Assembly (NCBI GenBank): GCA_964579305.1
Contig: CAZOGY010000056.1
Span: 1 to 21,768 of the forward strand
Direction of reading: 5' to 3'
From: JBCBWG01 sp964579305
GTDB lineage: Bacteria; Pseudomonadota; Alphaproteobacteria; Rhizobiales; Hyphomicrobiaceae
Length of the DNA stretch: 21,768 nt
The notes beneath the pieces are model-generated. The model did not search any database and was not told the DNA's origin. It was given only the letters and a program-made list of their open reading frames with translations. Within the stretch, counting starts at the first letter, position 1. Each line of letters opens with the position of its first letter. Below, in pieces: positions 7,049 through 13,939 of the stretch. The translations under genes were made by a program, and so were the position numbers.

Positions 7049-7738
7049 TTATGATATCGCGCCGACGGCGGCGCCGGGACCCTGGCCATCCGGTGACGAC
7101 GCAGGTGCAATCAAGGTGTCGGCCAGCGCTTGGATGATTTCGTCGACGATCACCTCGTGGCCGACATCGCGGGACTGTACGATGAGATCGGCCTCTTGAT
7201 AAATCGGGTAGCGCTGGGCCATCAGCCGGCGCATGGTTTCTTCCGGGTTGCCTTGCTTGAGCAGAGGCCGATTATCGCGCCGTCTGACGCGTTCCATCAA
7301 TACTTTGAACTCGGCCCGCAGCCAGATCGTCACCGCGCCGTCGAGAAGCAGCGCGCGGGTCGAGGCGTCGATGAATGCGCCACCGCCGGTTGCCAGGACG
7401 TGCGCGCCCTCGCCGAGCAAGCGGGCAATGACTTTGCGTTCCCCGTCGCGGAAATAGGGTTCGCCGTGATCGCGGAAAATTTCTTCGATGGTCTTTTGCG
7501 CAGCCGATTCGATTTGCTCGTCAGCGTCCACAAATGGAAGGTCAAGTGCGGTCGCCAATCGCCGGCCGATCGAGGATTTGCCACAGCCCATAAGGCCCAC
7601 GAGCACGACCGGCCGATGGCCCAGTTGCGCGCGAATCCCGGCGGCCCGCTCATCGACGCGGCCGGCCTTTTTCGGCGATTGGCGCGCATCATTGTCGCTG
7701 CCGCGCCCCCGGCCACGTTTCCGAATTGCAACACTCAC
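7049..7738 (-). CDS. aroK: Shikimate kinase
   Basis: Phosphorylates shikimate at the 3-hydroxyl with ATP in the aromatic amino acid pathway. From the preferred GTG start the product has 229 residues: a basic, probably disordered leader (about 1-40), then the kinase with Walker A GLMGCGKSS at 48-56, substrate-binding FVDADEQIE (D71, D73), YFRDGE with R97, TGGGAF at about 117-122, the lid RRRDNRPLL with R157, and RYPIY further on. The GTG at 7738 was chosen because GGAGGAGG lies 8 bases upstream; a TTG at 7780 would place that sequence inside the gene. The protein is longer than minimal shikimate kinases (about 170-180) because of the leader and a Ser/Gly/Pro-rich C-terminal tail, both common in alphaproteobacterial AroK. 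It is divergent from the 47-residue membrane protein gene. Confidence 0.96.
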   Translation of the reverse strand: MSVAIRKRGRGRGSDNDARQSPKKAGRVDERAAGIRAQLGHRPVVLVGLMGCGKSSIGRRLATALDLPFVDADEQIESAAQKTIEEIFRDHGEPYFRDGERKVIARLLGEGAHVLATGGGAFIDASTRALLLDGAVTIWLRAEFKVLMERVRRRDNRPLLKQGNPEETMRRLMAQRYPIYQEADLIVQSRDVGHEVIVDEIIQALADTLIAPASSPDGQGPGAAVGAIS

Positions 7739-7833
7739 AGGACAGGCCTCCTCCAGCCCGTCAACTTGCACGGCTCGCAAGTGCGATTCAAGCTAGCAAG
7801 AGGTCACTGGTCATATTCGATTTGCGAGGCGTT

Positions 7834-7875
7834 GACCTGCTGTGGGGGACCTGCTGTGGGGGACCTGCTGTGGGG
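7834..7875. repeat. Tandem repeat, three copies of a 14-bp unit
   Basis: The unit GACCTGCTGTGGGG occurs three times head to tail with no mismatch (7834-7847, 7848-7861, 7862-7875). It lies in the 286-bp non-coding gap between divergent aroK and the 47-residue membrane protein gene, about 150 bp before the latter. Apart from this repeat and a small dyad (ACTTGC/GCAAGT, 7764-7782) near the aroK leader, nothing else was recognised in this gap. Confidence 0.9.
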
Positions 7876-8024
7876 GCCGAGCGGCGGGGGTGATCGTGTT
7901 CGCGGCCAGTCGGTGTCCAACAGACGTCGGTCAGCGTCTCAACAAATGCACAGTCTCGGCGTATCGCCTGTCAAGAATCCGCCTTGCGGCGGTGGCGAAG
8001 CGAACTGGAATGGAGACTGCAACC

Positions 8025-8168
8025 ATGTCGCCGCTCATTCGGTTTGTCCTGTTTGCCGGTGTCCTGTCAGCGCTTGCCTACGTTGGCCTCTATATGATGG
8101 CGGTGCATTTCGAGCCGCCGCAGACGGAAGTCCGCAAATCGCTGCCTGGCGTGCGAATTGAGCGGTGA
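8025..8168 (+). CDS. Small single-pass membrane protein, 47 residues
   Basis: A 47-residue protein with a short N-terminus, one hydrophobic helix (about 4-27, RFVLFAGVLSALAYVGLYMM) and a hydrophilic tail containing a VHFEPPQTEV segment. The likely topology is a single inner-membrane span with a short tail, probably periplasmic. The ATG at 8025 has GGAG 9 bases upstream; an ATG five codons earlier is an alternative. It is immediately upstream of the 623-residue exported protein (10 bp gap) and in line with xerD, so it probably heads that operon. Small membrane proteins of this shape between aroK and xerD are familiar in Hyphomicrobiales, but I know no assigned function. Confidence 0.72.
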   Translation: MSPLIRFVLFAGVLSALAYVGLYMMAVHFEPPQTEVRKSLPGVRIER

Positions 8169-8178
8169 TGGGTGGCGC

Positions 8179-10050
8179 ATGCGATCAAATGGCCAGATAT
8201 GCGATTTTGAAAATGCGCTTGGGCTCATCGTTCAGGCCGATCGGAGCGGCGCTCGGACGGCCGTTCTGGTCGCATTGCTGGCGATAGGATCCGCGTCGCC
8301 GGGCCTTGGTCAGGAGCGGTGGAACCCGTTTGCGTCGCGCGATGACGAGACCCAGCAGGCGCCAACCCGCGATCCGCAAGCCCGCCGGACACCGCCACGC
8401 CTCGCCGCGCCGGAAACGGCAGGACCTGTCGTGCAGGACCGCGTGGACCGCCGTGAGTTGGCTCCAATCGGTGAAGGACCGCAGGCCAATTTTGGTGGCC
8501 CCGGTGTTGCTGGACCGGTCCCACAGCGGACTGGCGCGGTGGCGGGCCGCCCGGGCATCGACCCGTGGCAGGCGATGTCCGTCGATGCGTTTCAGCAGCA
8601 TCTTGCCACGATGAATTTGCCGGTGCTGTCGTGGTCGCTGCGTCCGACATGGCAGCGGCTTTTGACGACCGGGAATGGCGCCGATCAGGACGGTCGGTTC
8701 GCGGAACTGCGGCTGAACGCGCTGTACCGCTCCGGTGCGATCCGGGAGAGCTTGGCCATCGCGGAAGCTTTGGGCGAGCAGGCCGGTCCCGTGGCGCGTC
8801 TGGGGGCGGCGCGTGCGCAGATCGCGCTCGGCGATACCGCCAATGGCTGTGCGACCGTCAAAGCCGTGGCGGCTGGCGCGGCCCAGTTCCCCAAGGCGCT
8901 GCAGGGGGCATCGATCCTCTATGCAGGGTTTTGCGCCGCGCGTTCCGGGCAGCCAAGCGGCGCAACGCTGGCAGCCAGTCTGGCGCGGGAGGCGGAGATC
9001 GATGCGCCGACCACCATTGCGATTCTTGAAGCCGTTGGGCGGGGCGATCCTGGCGCGGCAACGGATACGGCGCGTTTGACACTTCTAGATGCGCGCTTGC
9101 TTCTCTTGCTGCCCTCTGCGCTTGGGCCAGCGGATGTTGATCGGCTGACGCTTCCGGCGGCAATTTCGATTGCGATTGATAAGTCGGCGCCGGTTGCGTT
9201 GCGGATTGCGGCGGCGGAAAAAGCCGCTGGCGCCGGTGTGTTATCCGTGCGTGATCTGGAGGCAGCCTATGATCGGGTCAGCGCGCTGAAAGTCTCTGAT
9301 CCCGTCACCGCCCAAACGCGGCGCGGCCGGCTGTGGCAGGCGATCCGCAGCGAGCGGGCGATGTATCAGCGCACCCGCGATATTCGGGCATTTGTCGATG
9401 CGGCCAAGCGCGAGGGATTTTACGCCGCCGCCCTTCGGCTGGCGGCCACCATCATTCCGCAAATCAAGCCGGTGGTCGAAATCGGCTGGTTTGCAGAAAC
9501 GGCGGTCGAGAGCAGTATCGCGGCTGGCCGCTTGGCGCTGGCGCGTCAGTGGATCGACTTTTCGGATCGGACAGATGGGCCGACACGCGGGCGTCTTGGC
9601 CATTGGCGCGCCCTTGTCGATATTGCCGATTCGCGCGTGCCGGCCGCGCGTCGGGGCGCTGATCTGGCGCTCGTTGAACAGCTTGCCCTTGCGGGCCGGA
9701 TTCCGCCAGCTGCCTTGCATCGGCTGGCAACCGTGCTGGATGCGTTGAACTACAACGTTCCAATCGGGCTTTGGAACGCGGCAAACCGCACGAAGCAGCC
9801 GACCGAAGGCCACCTGCCGCCAACGGGGACGTTGAGCCAGCTCGGTGAGGCAGCAAAAGCGGGGCAAATCGCCCGTACGGTTCTTTTGACGCTGGCAACA
9901 ATTGGCGAGCGGGGACCGGCTGGGTCGCATATGCTTGCGCTTGGCGACGCGATCCGCGGCCTCAAACAGGCAGGCCTGGAGGCGGACGCGCGCCGACTTG
10001 CCGTCGAAGCCGTATTCGATTTCTGGCCGCGCACGGGGCTTGATCAGTGA
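8179..10050 (+). CDS. Exported alpha-helical repeat protein of unknown function
   Basis: A 623-residue protein I cannot assign to a named family. After a long 26-residue N-terminus comes a hydrophobic stretch (about 27-44, TAVLVALLAIGSASPGLG) ending near a plausible signal-peptidase site before QERW. Next is a Pro/Gln/Arg-rich, probably disordered segment (about 46-125). The rest (about 130-610) is strongly helical and Ala/Leu-rich, with repeated short helix pairs (for example ALYRSGAIRESLAIAEALG and ALRLAATIIPQIKPVVEIGW) resembling a TPR-like solenoid. This suggests a periplasmic scaffold; no catalytic motif is visible. The ATG at 8179 is preferred over a TTG seven codons earlier. The gene lies 10 bp after the small membrane protein, and its TGA overlaps the xerD GTG, indicating translational coupling. 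Function is unknown. Confidence 0.85.
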   Translation: MRSNGQICDFENALGLIVQADRSGARTAVLVALLAIGSASPGLGQERWNPFASRDDETQQAPTRDPQARRTPPRLAAPETAGPVVQDRVDRRELAPIGEGPQANFGGPGVAGPVPQRTGAVAGRPGIDPWQAMSVDAFQQHLATMNLPVLSWSLRPTWQRLLTTGNGADQDGRFAELRLNALYRSGAIRESLAIAEALGEQAGPVARLGAARAQIALGDTANGCATVKAVAAGAAQFPKALQGASILYAGFCAARSGQPSGATLAASLAREAEIDAPTTIAILEAVGRGDPGAATDTARLTLLDARLLLLLPSALGPADVDRLTLPAAISIAIDKSAPVALRIAAAEKAAGAGVLSVRDLEAAYDRVSALKVSDPVTAQTRRGRLWQAIRSERAMYQRTRDIRAFVDAAKREGFYAAALRLAATIIPQIKPVVEIGWFAETAVESSIAAGRLALARQWIDFSDRTDGPTRGRLGHWRALVDIADSRVPAARRGADLALVEQLALAGRIPPAALHRLATVLDALNYNVPIGLWNAANRTKQPTEGHLPPTGTLSQLGEAAKAGQIARTVLLTLATIGERGPAGSHMLALGDAIRGLKQAGLEADARRLAVEAVFDFWPRTGLDQ

Positions 10051-11030
10051 GCGCCGCGACCGATCGGTATGGCGAAATTGCCGAATTCCTCTCCGCGTTG
10101 GCGGCCGAGCGCGGCGCAAGCGAGAATACGTTGGAGGCCTACCGTCGCGATCTTGAGCGCGCGGTCGTCTCGATCGTGACGCCTGGCGACAAGCTGTCGA
10201 ACGCAACCGACGCACAATTGCGCGGCTATCTTGCCAGCCTTGCTGCTGAAGGCCTCGCGCCGGCGAGCCGTGCGCGCCACCTCTCTGCGTTGCGCCAGTT
10301 TTTTCAGTATCAGTTGGCTGAAGGGGCAATCGCGGTCGACCCCACGCGCGGCATCGACCCCCCGAAAGCTTCCAAGCCGCTACCCAGGACGCTAACCGTC
10401 AACGAAGTCGATAAGCTGCTTGCGACAGCGGCGCGGTTGGCCAGCGATGCGCAACCCGGGCGTGACCGGCTGAAGGCGCGACGCACCAGTTGTATCCTGG
10501 AAATGCTCTATGCGACCGGCATGCGGATTAGCGAGCTTGTGACTTTGCCGCGTTCCGTCCTGCGGGGTGATGAGCGCGTCATGATCATCACCGGCAAGGG
10601 CGGGCGCGAACGCATGGTCCCGCTGAGCAATGCTGCCCGTGACGCGCTCTATGCCTATCTTGAGGATGTCGGCCGGGGCGCTGACGGGGGCAGCGGCTTG
10701 ACGCACAGCAAATGGCTGTTTCCAGCGCGCGGCGCAACCGGCCATCTCAGCAGGCAGGCGGCTGGGCGCGATATCAAGGAGGTCGCAGAAGTCGCTGGGC
10801 TCGATCCGGACCGATTAAGCCCACACGTTTTGCGTCATGCGTTTGCAAGTCATCTGCTTGATCGTGGCGCGGATCTGCGGGCGGTTCAGCAACTTCTGGG
10901 GCATGCCGATATCTCGACAACCGAGATCTATACGCATGTTCTCGATGCGCGGCTGAAAGCGCTCGTTCAAGAGCACCATCCACTCGCCGTCTTGCGTGCC
11001 TCGGCATCCGAGCCTGGCGGCGAGACTTGA
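10047..11030 (+). CDS. xerD: Site-specific tyrosine recombinase XerD
   Basis: Tyrosine recombinase that, with XerC, resolves chromosome dimers at the dif site during cell division. The 327-residue protein has the N-terminal SAM-like core-binding domain (about 8-95) and a C-terminal catalytic domain (about 110-310). The full catalytic set is visible: R160 in ATGMRISEL, K184 in TGKGGRER, H260 and R263 in SPHVLRHAFASHLL, H286 in LLGHADIST and the nucleophile Y295 in TEIYTH. It starts with GTG inside the sequence TCAGTGA, overlapping the stop of the preceding exported-protein gene by 4 bp. A slightly Gly-rich insertion (about 209-217) is present. Position upstream of accA is the usual one in Hyphomicrobiales and argues for the housekeeping XerD over a mobile-element integrase. 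Confidence 0.95.
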   Translation: MSAATDRYGEIAEFLSALAAERGASENTLEAYRRDLERAVVSIVTPGDKLSNATDAQLRGYLASLAAEGLAPASRARHLSALRQFFQYQLAEGAIAVDPTRGIDPPKASKPLPRTLTVNEVDKLLATAARLASDAQPGRDRLKARRTSCILEMLYATGMRISELVTLPRSVLRGDERVMIITGKGGRERMVPLSNAARDALYAYLEDVGRGADGGSGLTHSKWLFPARGATGHLSRQAAGRDIKEVAEVAGLDPDRLSPHVLRHAFASHLLDRGADLRAVQQLLGHADISTTEIYTHVLDARLKALVQEHHPLAVLRASASEPGGET

Positions 11031-11117
11031 CAGCATCAGCGTTCCCACACGATCTCTCGCCAAAGGATCGCTGCCAAAACGGCGGCGCGTTGCGACAATC
11101 TAAAGTGGACCGGCCAA

Positions 11118-12089
11118 GTGGATCGCCAAACGATCAAGACCTACCTCGATTTCGAAAAACCCATCGCCGAACTCGAAGCTAAGATCTCGGAGTTGGAAGA
11201 GCTTGCGCGCGAAGACCAGTCGGTGAAGATTTCCGACGAGGTTTCAACGCTGCAGACAAAGGCTCAAGAAGCGCTTGCGGCGACCTATGCCAATCTGTCC
11301 CCTTGGCAAAAGACGCAGGTTGCGCGGCATCCCGACCGTCCACATACCCTGCAATTCATCCAGGCATTGTTTGACGAGTTCACGCCGCTTGCGGGCGACC
11401 GCTATCACGGCGAAGACGCCGCGATCGTTGGTGGGCCAGCGCGCCTTGGCGATCGACCGGTGATGGTGATGGGCCATGAAAAAGGTTCTGACACCGACAG
11501 CCGCATCAAGCACAATTTCGGTATGGCTCGGCCTGAAGGGTACCGAAAGGCCGTCCGTCTGATGGACATGGCTGAACGGTTCCAGATGCCGGTCGTGACG
11601 TTTGTTGATACCGCCGGTGCCTATCCGGGCGTTGGGGCTGAAGAACGCGGACAGGCTGAGGCCATAGCGCGCTCAACCGATCGAAGCTTGGCACTGGGCG
11701 TTCCCGTCATCACAATTGTGGTCGGAGAGGGTGGATCGGGCGGCGCCATCGCGATTGCGACCGCGAACCGGATTTTGATGCTCGAACACGCCATTTATAC
11801 GGTGGCCTCGCCGGAGGCGGCCGCGTCAATTCTCTGGCGCGATAGCGGCAAAGCCCAAGATGCGGCCACCAGCATGAAGATTACAGCGCAGGACCTTCTC
11901 GATCTGAAAGTGATCGACGAGATTGTGCCAGAGCCGGTTGGCGGTGCGCATCGCGATGCGGACGCGATGATCGCAACAGCGGGTCAGCATTTGTCAGCCG
12001 CCTTGGAAATGTTTGCTGGTCTGTCGCCAGATGAGCTTCGCGAACAGCGTCAGCAGCGGTTTCTGGCAATTGGCCGCGTGGCTAACTGA
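11118..12089 (+). CDS. accA: Acetyl-CoA carboxylase carboxyltransferase subunit alpha
   Basis: Alpha subunit of the carboxyltransferase half of acetyl-CoA carboxylase, which with AccD moves CO2 from carboxybiotin to acetyl-CoA to make malonyl-CoA, the committed step of fatty acid synthesis. The 323-residue protein opens with YLDFEKPIAELEAKISELE (the family's coiled N-terminal segment), then shows RPHTLQFIQALFDEF, the core VVTFVDTAGAYPGVGAEERG (about 158-177) and VVGEGGSGGAIAIATANRI, and ends with the MKITAQDLL-VIDEIVPEP region. Length is typical (about 315-320). The start is GTG at 11118, with a weak AAGTGGA about 9 bases upstream; no better in-frame start exists before the conserved segment. 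It lies 87 bp after xerD on the same strand. Confidence 0.97.
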   Translation: MDRQTIKTYLDFEKPIAELEAKISELEELAREDQSVKISDEVSTLQTKAQEALAATYANLSPWQKTQVARHPDRPHTLQFIQALFDEFTPLAGDRYHGEDAAIVGGPARLGDRPVMVMGHEKGSDTDSRIKHNFGMARPEGYRKAVRLMDMAERFQMPVVTFVDTAGAYPGVGAEERGQAEAIARSTDRSLALGVPVITIVVGEGGSGGAIAIATANRILMLEHAIYTVASPEAAASILWRDSGKAQDAATSMKITAQDLLDLKVIDEIVPEPVGGAHRDADAMIATAGQHLSAALEMFAGLSPDELREQRQQRFLAIGRVAN

Positions 12090-12429
12090 AGCGGCCAGGA
12101 TGGAGCCTGGAACACTGGGGCCGATCGCAGCAGCGATGGCGCGGTGTTTCATTTGCGGTGTGCACGATCGATGCAGACCATGGTTTGTGTGCGTTGAGAT
12201 CCACGGTGCTGTGATCGCCGCCGCGGCAAGCCCGCATCTTAGCCGCAAAAACGCCGCGCAATCAGTGGAACGACATGTGGAACAAACGGCGCCGTGATTT
12301 GTCGACATCACGCGGCGCCTTTAAAGCGAACGGAAACATCCGTTTGATTTGTCTTTGAAAGTGCGCCGTGAAACGGTTTGGCGGGTGCGCATCGATTTGA
12401 AGGTCACGGCCCTGGTGCGAGGCAATGCC
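12090..12429. other. Gene-free stretch after accA
   Basis: A 340-bp gap between accA and the L,D-transpeptidase gene. It contains a small dyad (CCAGG/CCTGG) just after the accA stop and a strong hairpin at 12288-12319. A 65-codon ORF from an ATG at 12100 ends inside that hairpin, but it has no clear ribosome binding site or recognised family. No RNA gene was recognised. Confidence 0.5.
12288..12319 (+). terminator. Hairpin downstream of accA, probable terminator
   Basis: GGCGCC followed by GTGAT (12288-12298) pairs with ATCAC (12307-12311) and GGCGCC (12314-12319) around an 8-base loop, with a two-base GC bulge on the 3' arm. That is 11 base pairs, mostly G-C, followed by TTTAAAG. The T-run is short, so efficiency is uncertain. 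It lies about 200 bases after accA and upstream of the next gene on the same strand. Confidence 0.55.
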
Positions 12430-13461
12430 ATGATGTCGCTTTTAACTCATCAGGCTCCATCTCGTCGCGGAGCTTCAACGCGCATTGCGGCGCGGCTCGC
12501 TGCGGTTCTGGCCGCCGTGTCCTGCGTCATCGTGGCCGGTTGCGCCAAAATCGACATGCCGGCGCATCTCAAACCGCTGTCGTCGGACATGATGCGGTTG
12601 ATGGCGGCTAAAAAGATGCGCGCGTCTTCGCCGATCTTCGTGCGCATATTCAAATCCGAGTCAGAACTCGAAATCTGGAAGCAGCGCGAAGACGGCCGTT
12701 ATTATCATCTCAAGACATATCCCATTTGCGCATGGTCCGGTGAGCTTGGTCCAAAGCGCAAGCAAGGAGACAAGCAGGCACCGGAAGGGTTCTATCGGGT
12801 CAACCGGCATATGATGAACCCGAACTCGGATTATCATTTGTCGTTTGATCTGGGATATCCCAACGCTTACGAGCGCGCGAACGGGCGTACCGGCAAGTTC
12901 CTGATGGTGCATGGCGATTGCACTTCGGCCGGCTGCTACGCGATGACTGACACCTGGATTGAGGAGATCTACGCGCTTGCCCGCGAAGCGTTCATCGGCG
13001 GTCAATCGGTGATCGAGGTCCACGCGTTTCCGTTTCGCCCGACCGATGAGAACATGGTCAAGCATGCCAAGAGCCGGCATATCAGGTTTTGGGCGACGCT
13101 GAAGAAAGCCTACGATGTCTTTGAGGCGACGCGTTTGCCGCCGCCAATCGTGGTTTGCCGGCGGCGGTATCATGTGAACGTCCTGCATCGTGGCCCGCGG
13201 CCTGACCCGAGCGGGGCCTGTCCGGTCTTCTCCAGGCCCGAAGTTGCAGCATTCACGCCGTTGCCAAGCGCGCACCCGAGTGGTGACCGTAAGGTCGTTG
13301 CAAACGGGCCCAAACGTCGTTTCGTGACGGCGGCTGGAAGTGTCGCGCCGTATGCGGCGGGCGTCTCGGTGACGCAGCGTGAGCGCCGTCGGCGCCGGGA
13401 AGAGAAGGCGGCAAAGGACGCTTTGCGTTTTAAGCCCGCCAACATCCTGTTTCGCGATTAG
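12430..13461 (+). CDS. YafK-type murein L,D-transpeptidase lipoprotein
   Basis: A predicted cell-envelope L,D-transpeptidase (YkuD fold, YafK/ErfK branch) acting on peptidoglycan stem peptides. From the ATG at 12430 it has 343 residues. A signal sequence (about 1-37) ends in the lipobox VAGC with C38, so it is probably lipid-anchored. The catalytic domain (about 65-215) carries VHGDCTSAGCYAMTD, with H161 and the nucleophilic C168 as the expected active-site residues. The long C-terminal part (about 225-343) is Pro/Arg-rich and very basic near the end (TQRERRRRREEK), and is not part of the enzyme domain. The ATG was chosen over a TTG at 12349 because GAGG lies about 8 bases upstream and a proper lipoprotein signal follows. 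Whether the enzyme makes 3-3 cross-links or attaches or trims other partners cannot be told. Confidence 0.9.
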   Translation: MMSLLTHQAPSRRGASTRIAARLAAVLAAVSCVIVAGCAKIDMPAHLKPLSSDMMRLMAAKKMRASSPIFVRIFKSESELEIWKQREDGRYYHLKTYPICAWSGELGPKRKQGDKQAPEGFYRVNRHMMNPNSDYHLSFDLGYPNAYERANGRTGKFLMVHGDCTSAGCYAMTDTWIEEIYALAREAFIGGQSVIEVHAFPFRPTDENMVKHAKSRHIRFWATLKKAYDVFEATRLPPPIVVCRRRYHVNVLHRGPRPDPSGACPVFSRPEVAAFTPLPSAHPSGDRKVVANGPKRRFVTAAGSVAPYAAGVSVTQRERRRRREEKAAKDALRFKPANILFRD

Positions 13462-13673
13462 ACCTGCGCCGGCTTTGCCCGCAGCGCCCGCACAGCTTGG
13501 ACGGCGTAGCTTGAGGAGCCACCGCCGGTATCACGCTTTTCTGCTGACGGTTTGGCTCTGGCTGGGATCTTGGCAAGGACCGTGTCCGGCCGCGCTCACG
13601 ACCACGCTCAGAGCCTTGCAGGCCGGCTTCTCAAGGGCGGGCCTCAACCTGCATCACTCAGCGGTGCGCATCA

Positions 13674-13719
13674 TGCTCATCCGGTTCAGCCGTCATTGCC
13701 TGAACCGATCCATGGAGCA
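13674..13719. repeat. Intergenic inverted repeat, possible bidirectional terminator
   Basis: CGGTTCAG at 13682-13689 pairs with CTGAACCG at 13700-13707 around a 10-base loop, and an outer TGCTC (13674-13678) matches GAGCA (13715-13719). It sits between the convergent L,D-transpeptidase and secA genes, just before the palindromic element. Intergenic palindromes of this form are common in Hyphomicrobiales; no T-tract is present, so a terminator role is an inference. Confidence 0.5.
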
Positions 13720-13731
13720 ATCATCGCAAAC

Positions 13732-13900
13732 CTAAAGCGTGTCGCATCAAATGCGCTTCGCTTGATCTCTGTTTCGCTCACGGGCCGTTGGCCCTCCGCG
13801 ATGGCGGGTCGTTTTCGTGTCGATGTTTCGAACACGAACATCGATGGCCCGGGCCGCTTTGCGGCCTTGCGGCGTGAATCCGATTGGATGCGACATGCAT
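13732..13900 (+). repeat. Palindromic repeat element with terminal inverted repeats (MITE-like)
   Basis: A 165-170 bp element. Its left end, GCGTGTCGCATCAAATG (13737-13753), matches the inverse of its right end, GATTGGATGCGACATGC (13882-13898), at 14 of 17 positions. Inside, TCGATGTT and AACATCGA form a dyad overlapped by TTCGTGT/ACACGAA, and several GGCC-rich dyads flank it. The first 53 bp (13732-13784) match the left edge of the window in inverse orientation at 49 of 53 positions, so it is a dispersed repeat. It has no coding capacity of its own. It could be a non-autonomous transposable element or a REP-like palindromic unit; no target-site duplication was established. Confidence 0.65.
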
Positions 13901-13939
13901 GAGATCTCGGCAGGTGCTTACACCAGGCCCTGAAATCAT

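Larger units (their letters stand above)
13462..13939. other. Gene-free stretch between convergent L,D-transpeptidase and secA
   Basis: A 478-bp gap between two converging genes. The first 210 bp show nothing I can assign. The rest holds a stem-loop at 13674-13719 and a palindromic repeat element at 13732-13900. Open frames on the plus strand run through the palindromes and have no ribosome binding sites, so I do not call genes here. Confidence 0.6.

Noticed and set aside
10047..11030. The tyrosine recombinase as an integrase of a mobile element.
   Set aside because: Its place in a conserved core block upstream of accA, full XerD-like architecture and absence of att sites, tRNA or phage genes indicate the housekeeping XerD.
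12100..12297. A 65-codon ORF after accA with a CxxC-like RCFICGV segment, ending inside the 12288-12319 hairpin.
   Set aside because: No clear ribosome binding site, no recognised family, and its end overlaps the terminator stem; most likely chance, so not called as a gene.
13663..13690. A dif-like sequence: the left part GGTGCGCATCATG resembles the XerC arm of the E. coli dif site.
   Set aside because: The XerD-side arm, normally the best conserved, matches at only about 5 of 11 positions, and the stretch is part of the CGGTTCAG palindrome.
13552..13902. A 116-codon plus-strand ORF between the L,D-transpeptidase and secA genes.
   Set aside because: More than half of it lies in the palindromic repeat element and stem-loop, it has no ribosome binding site, and the product has no coherent domain.
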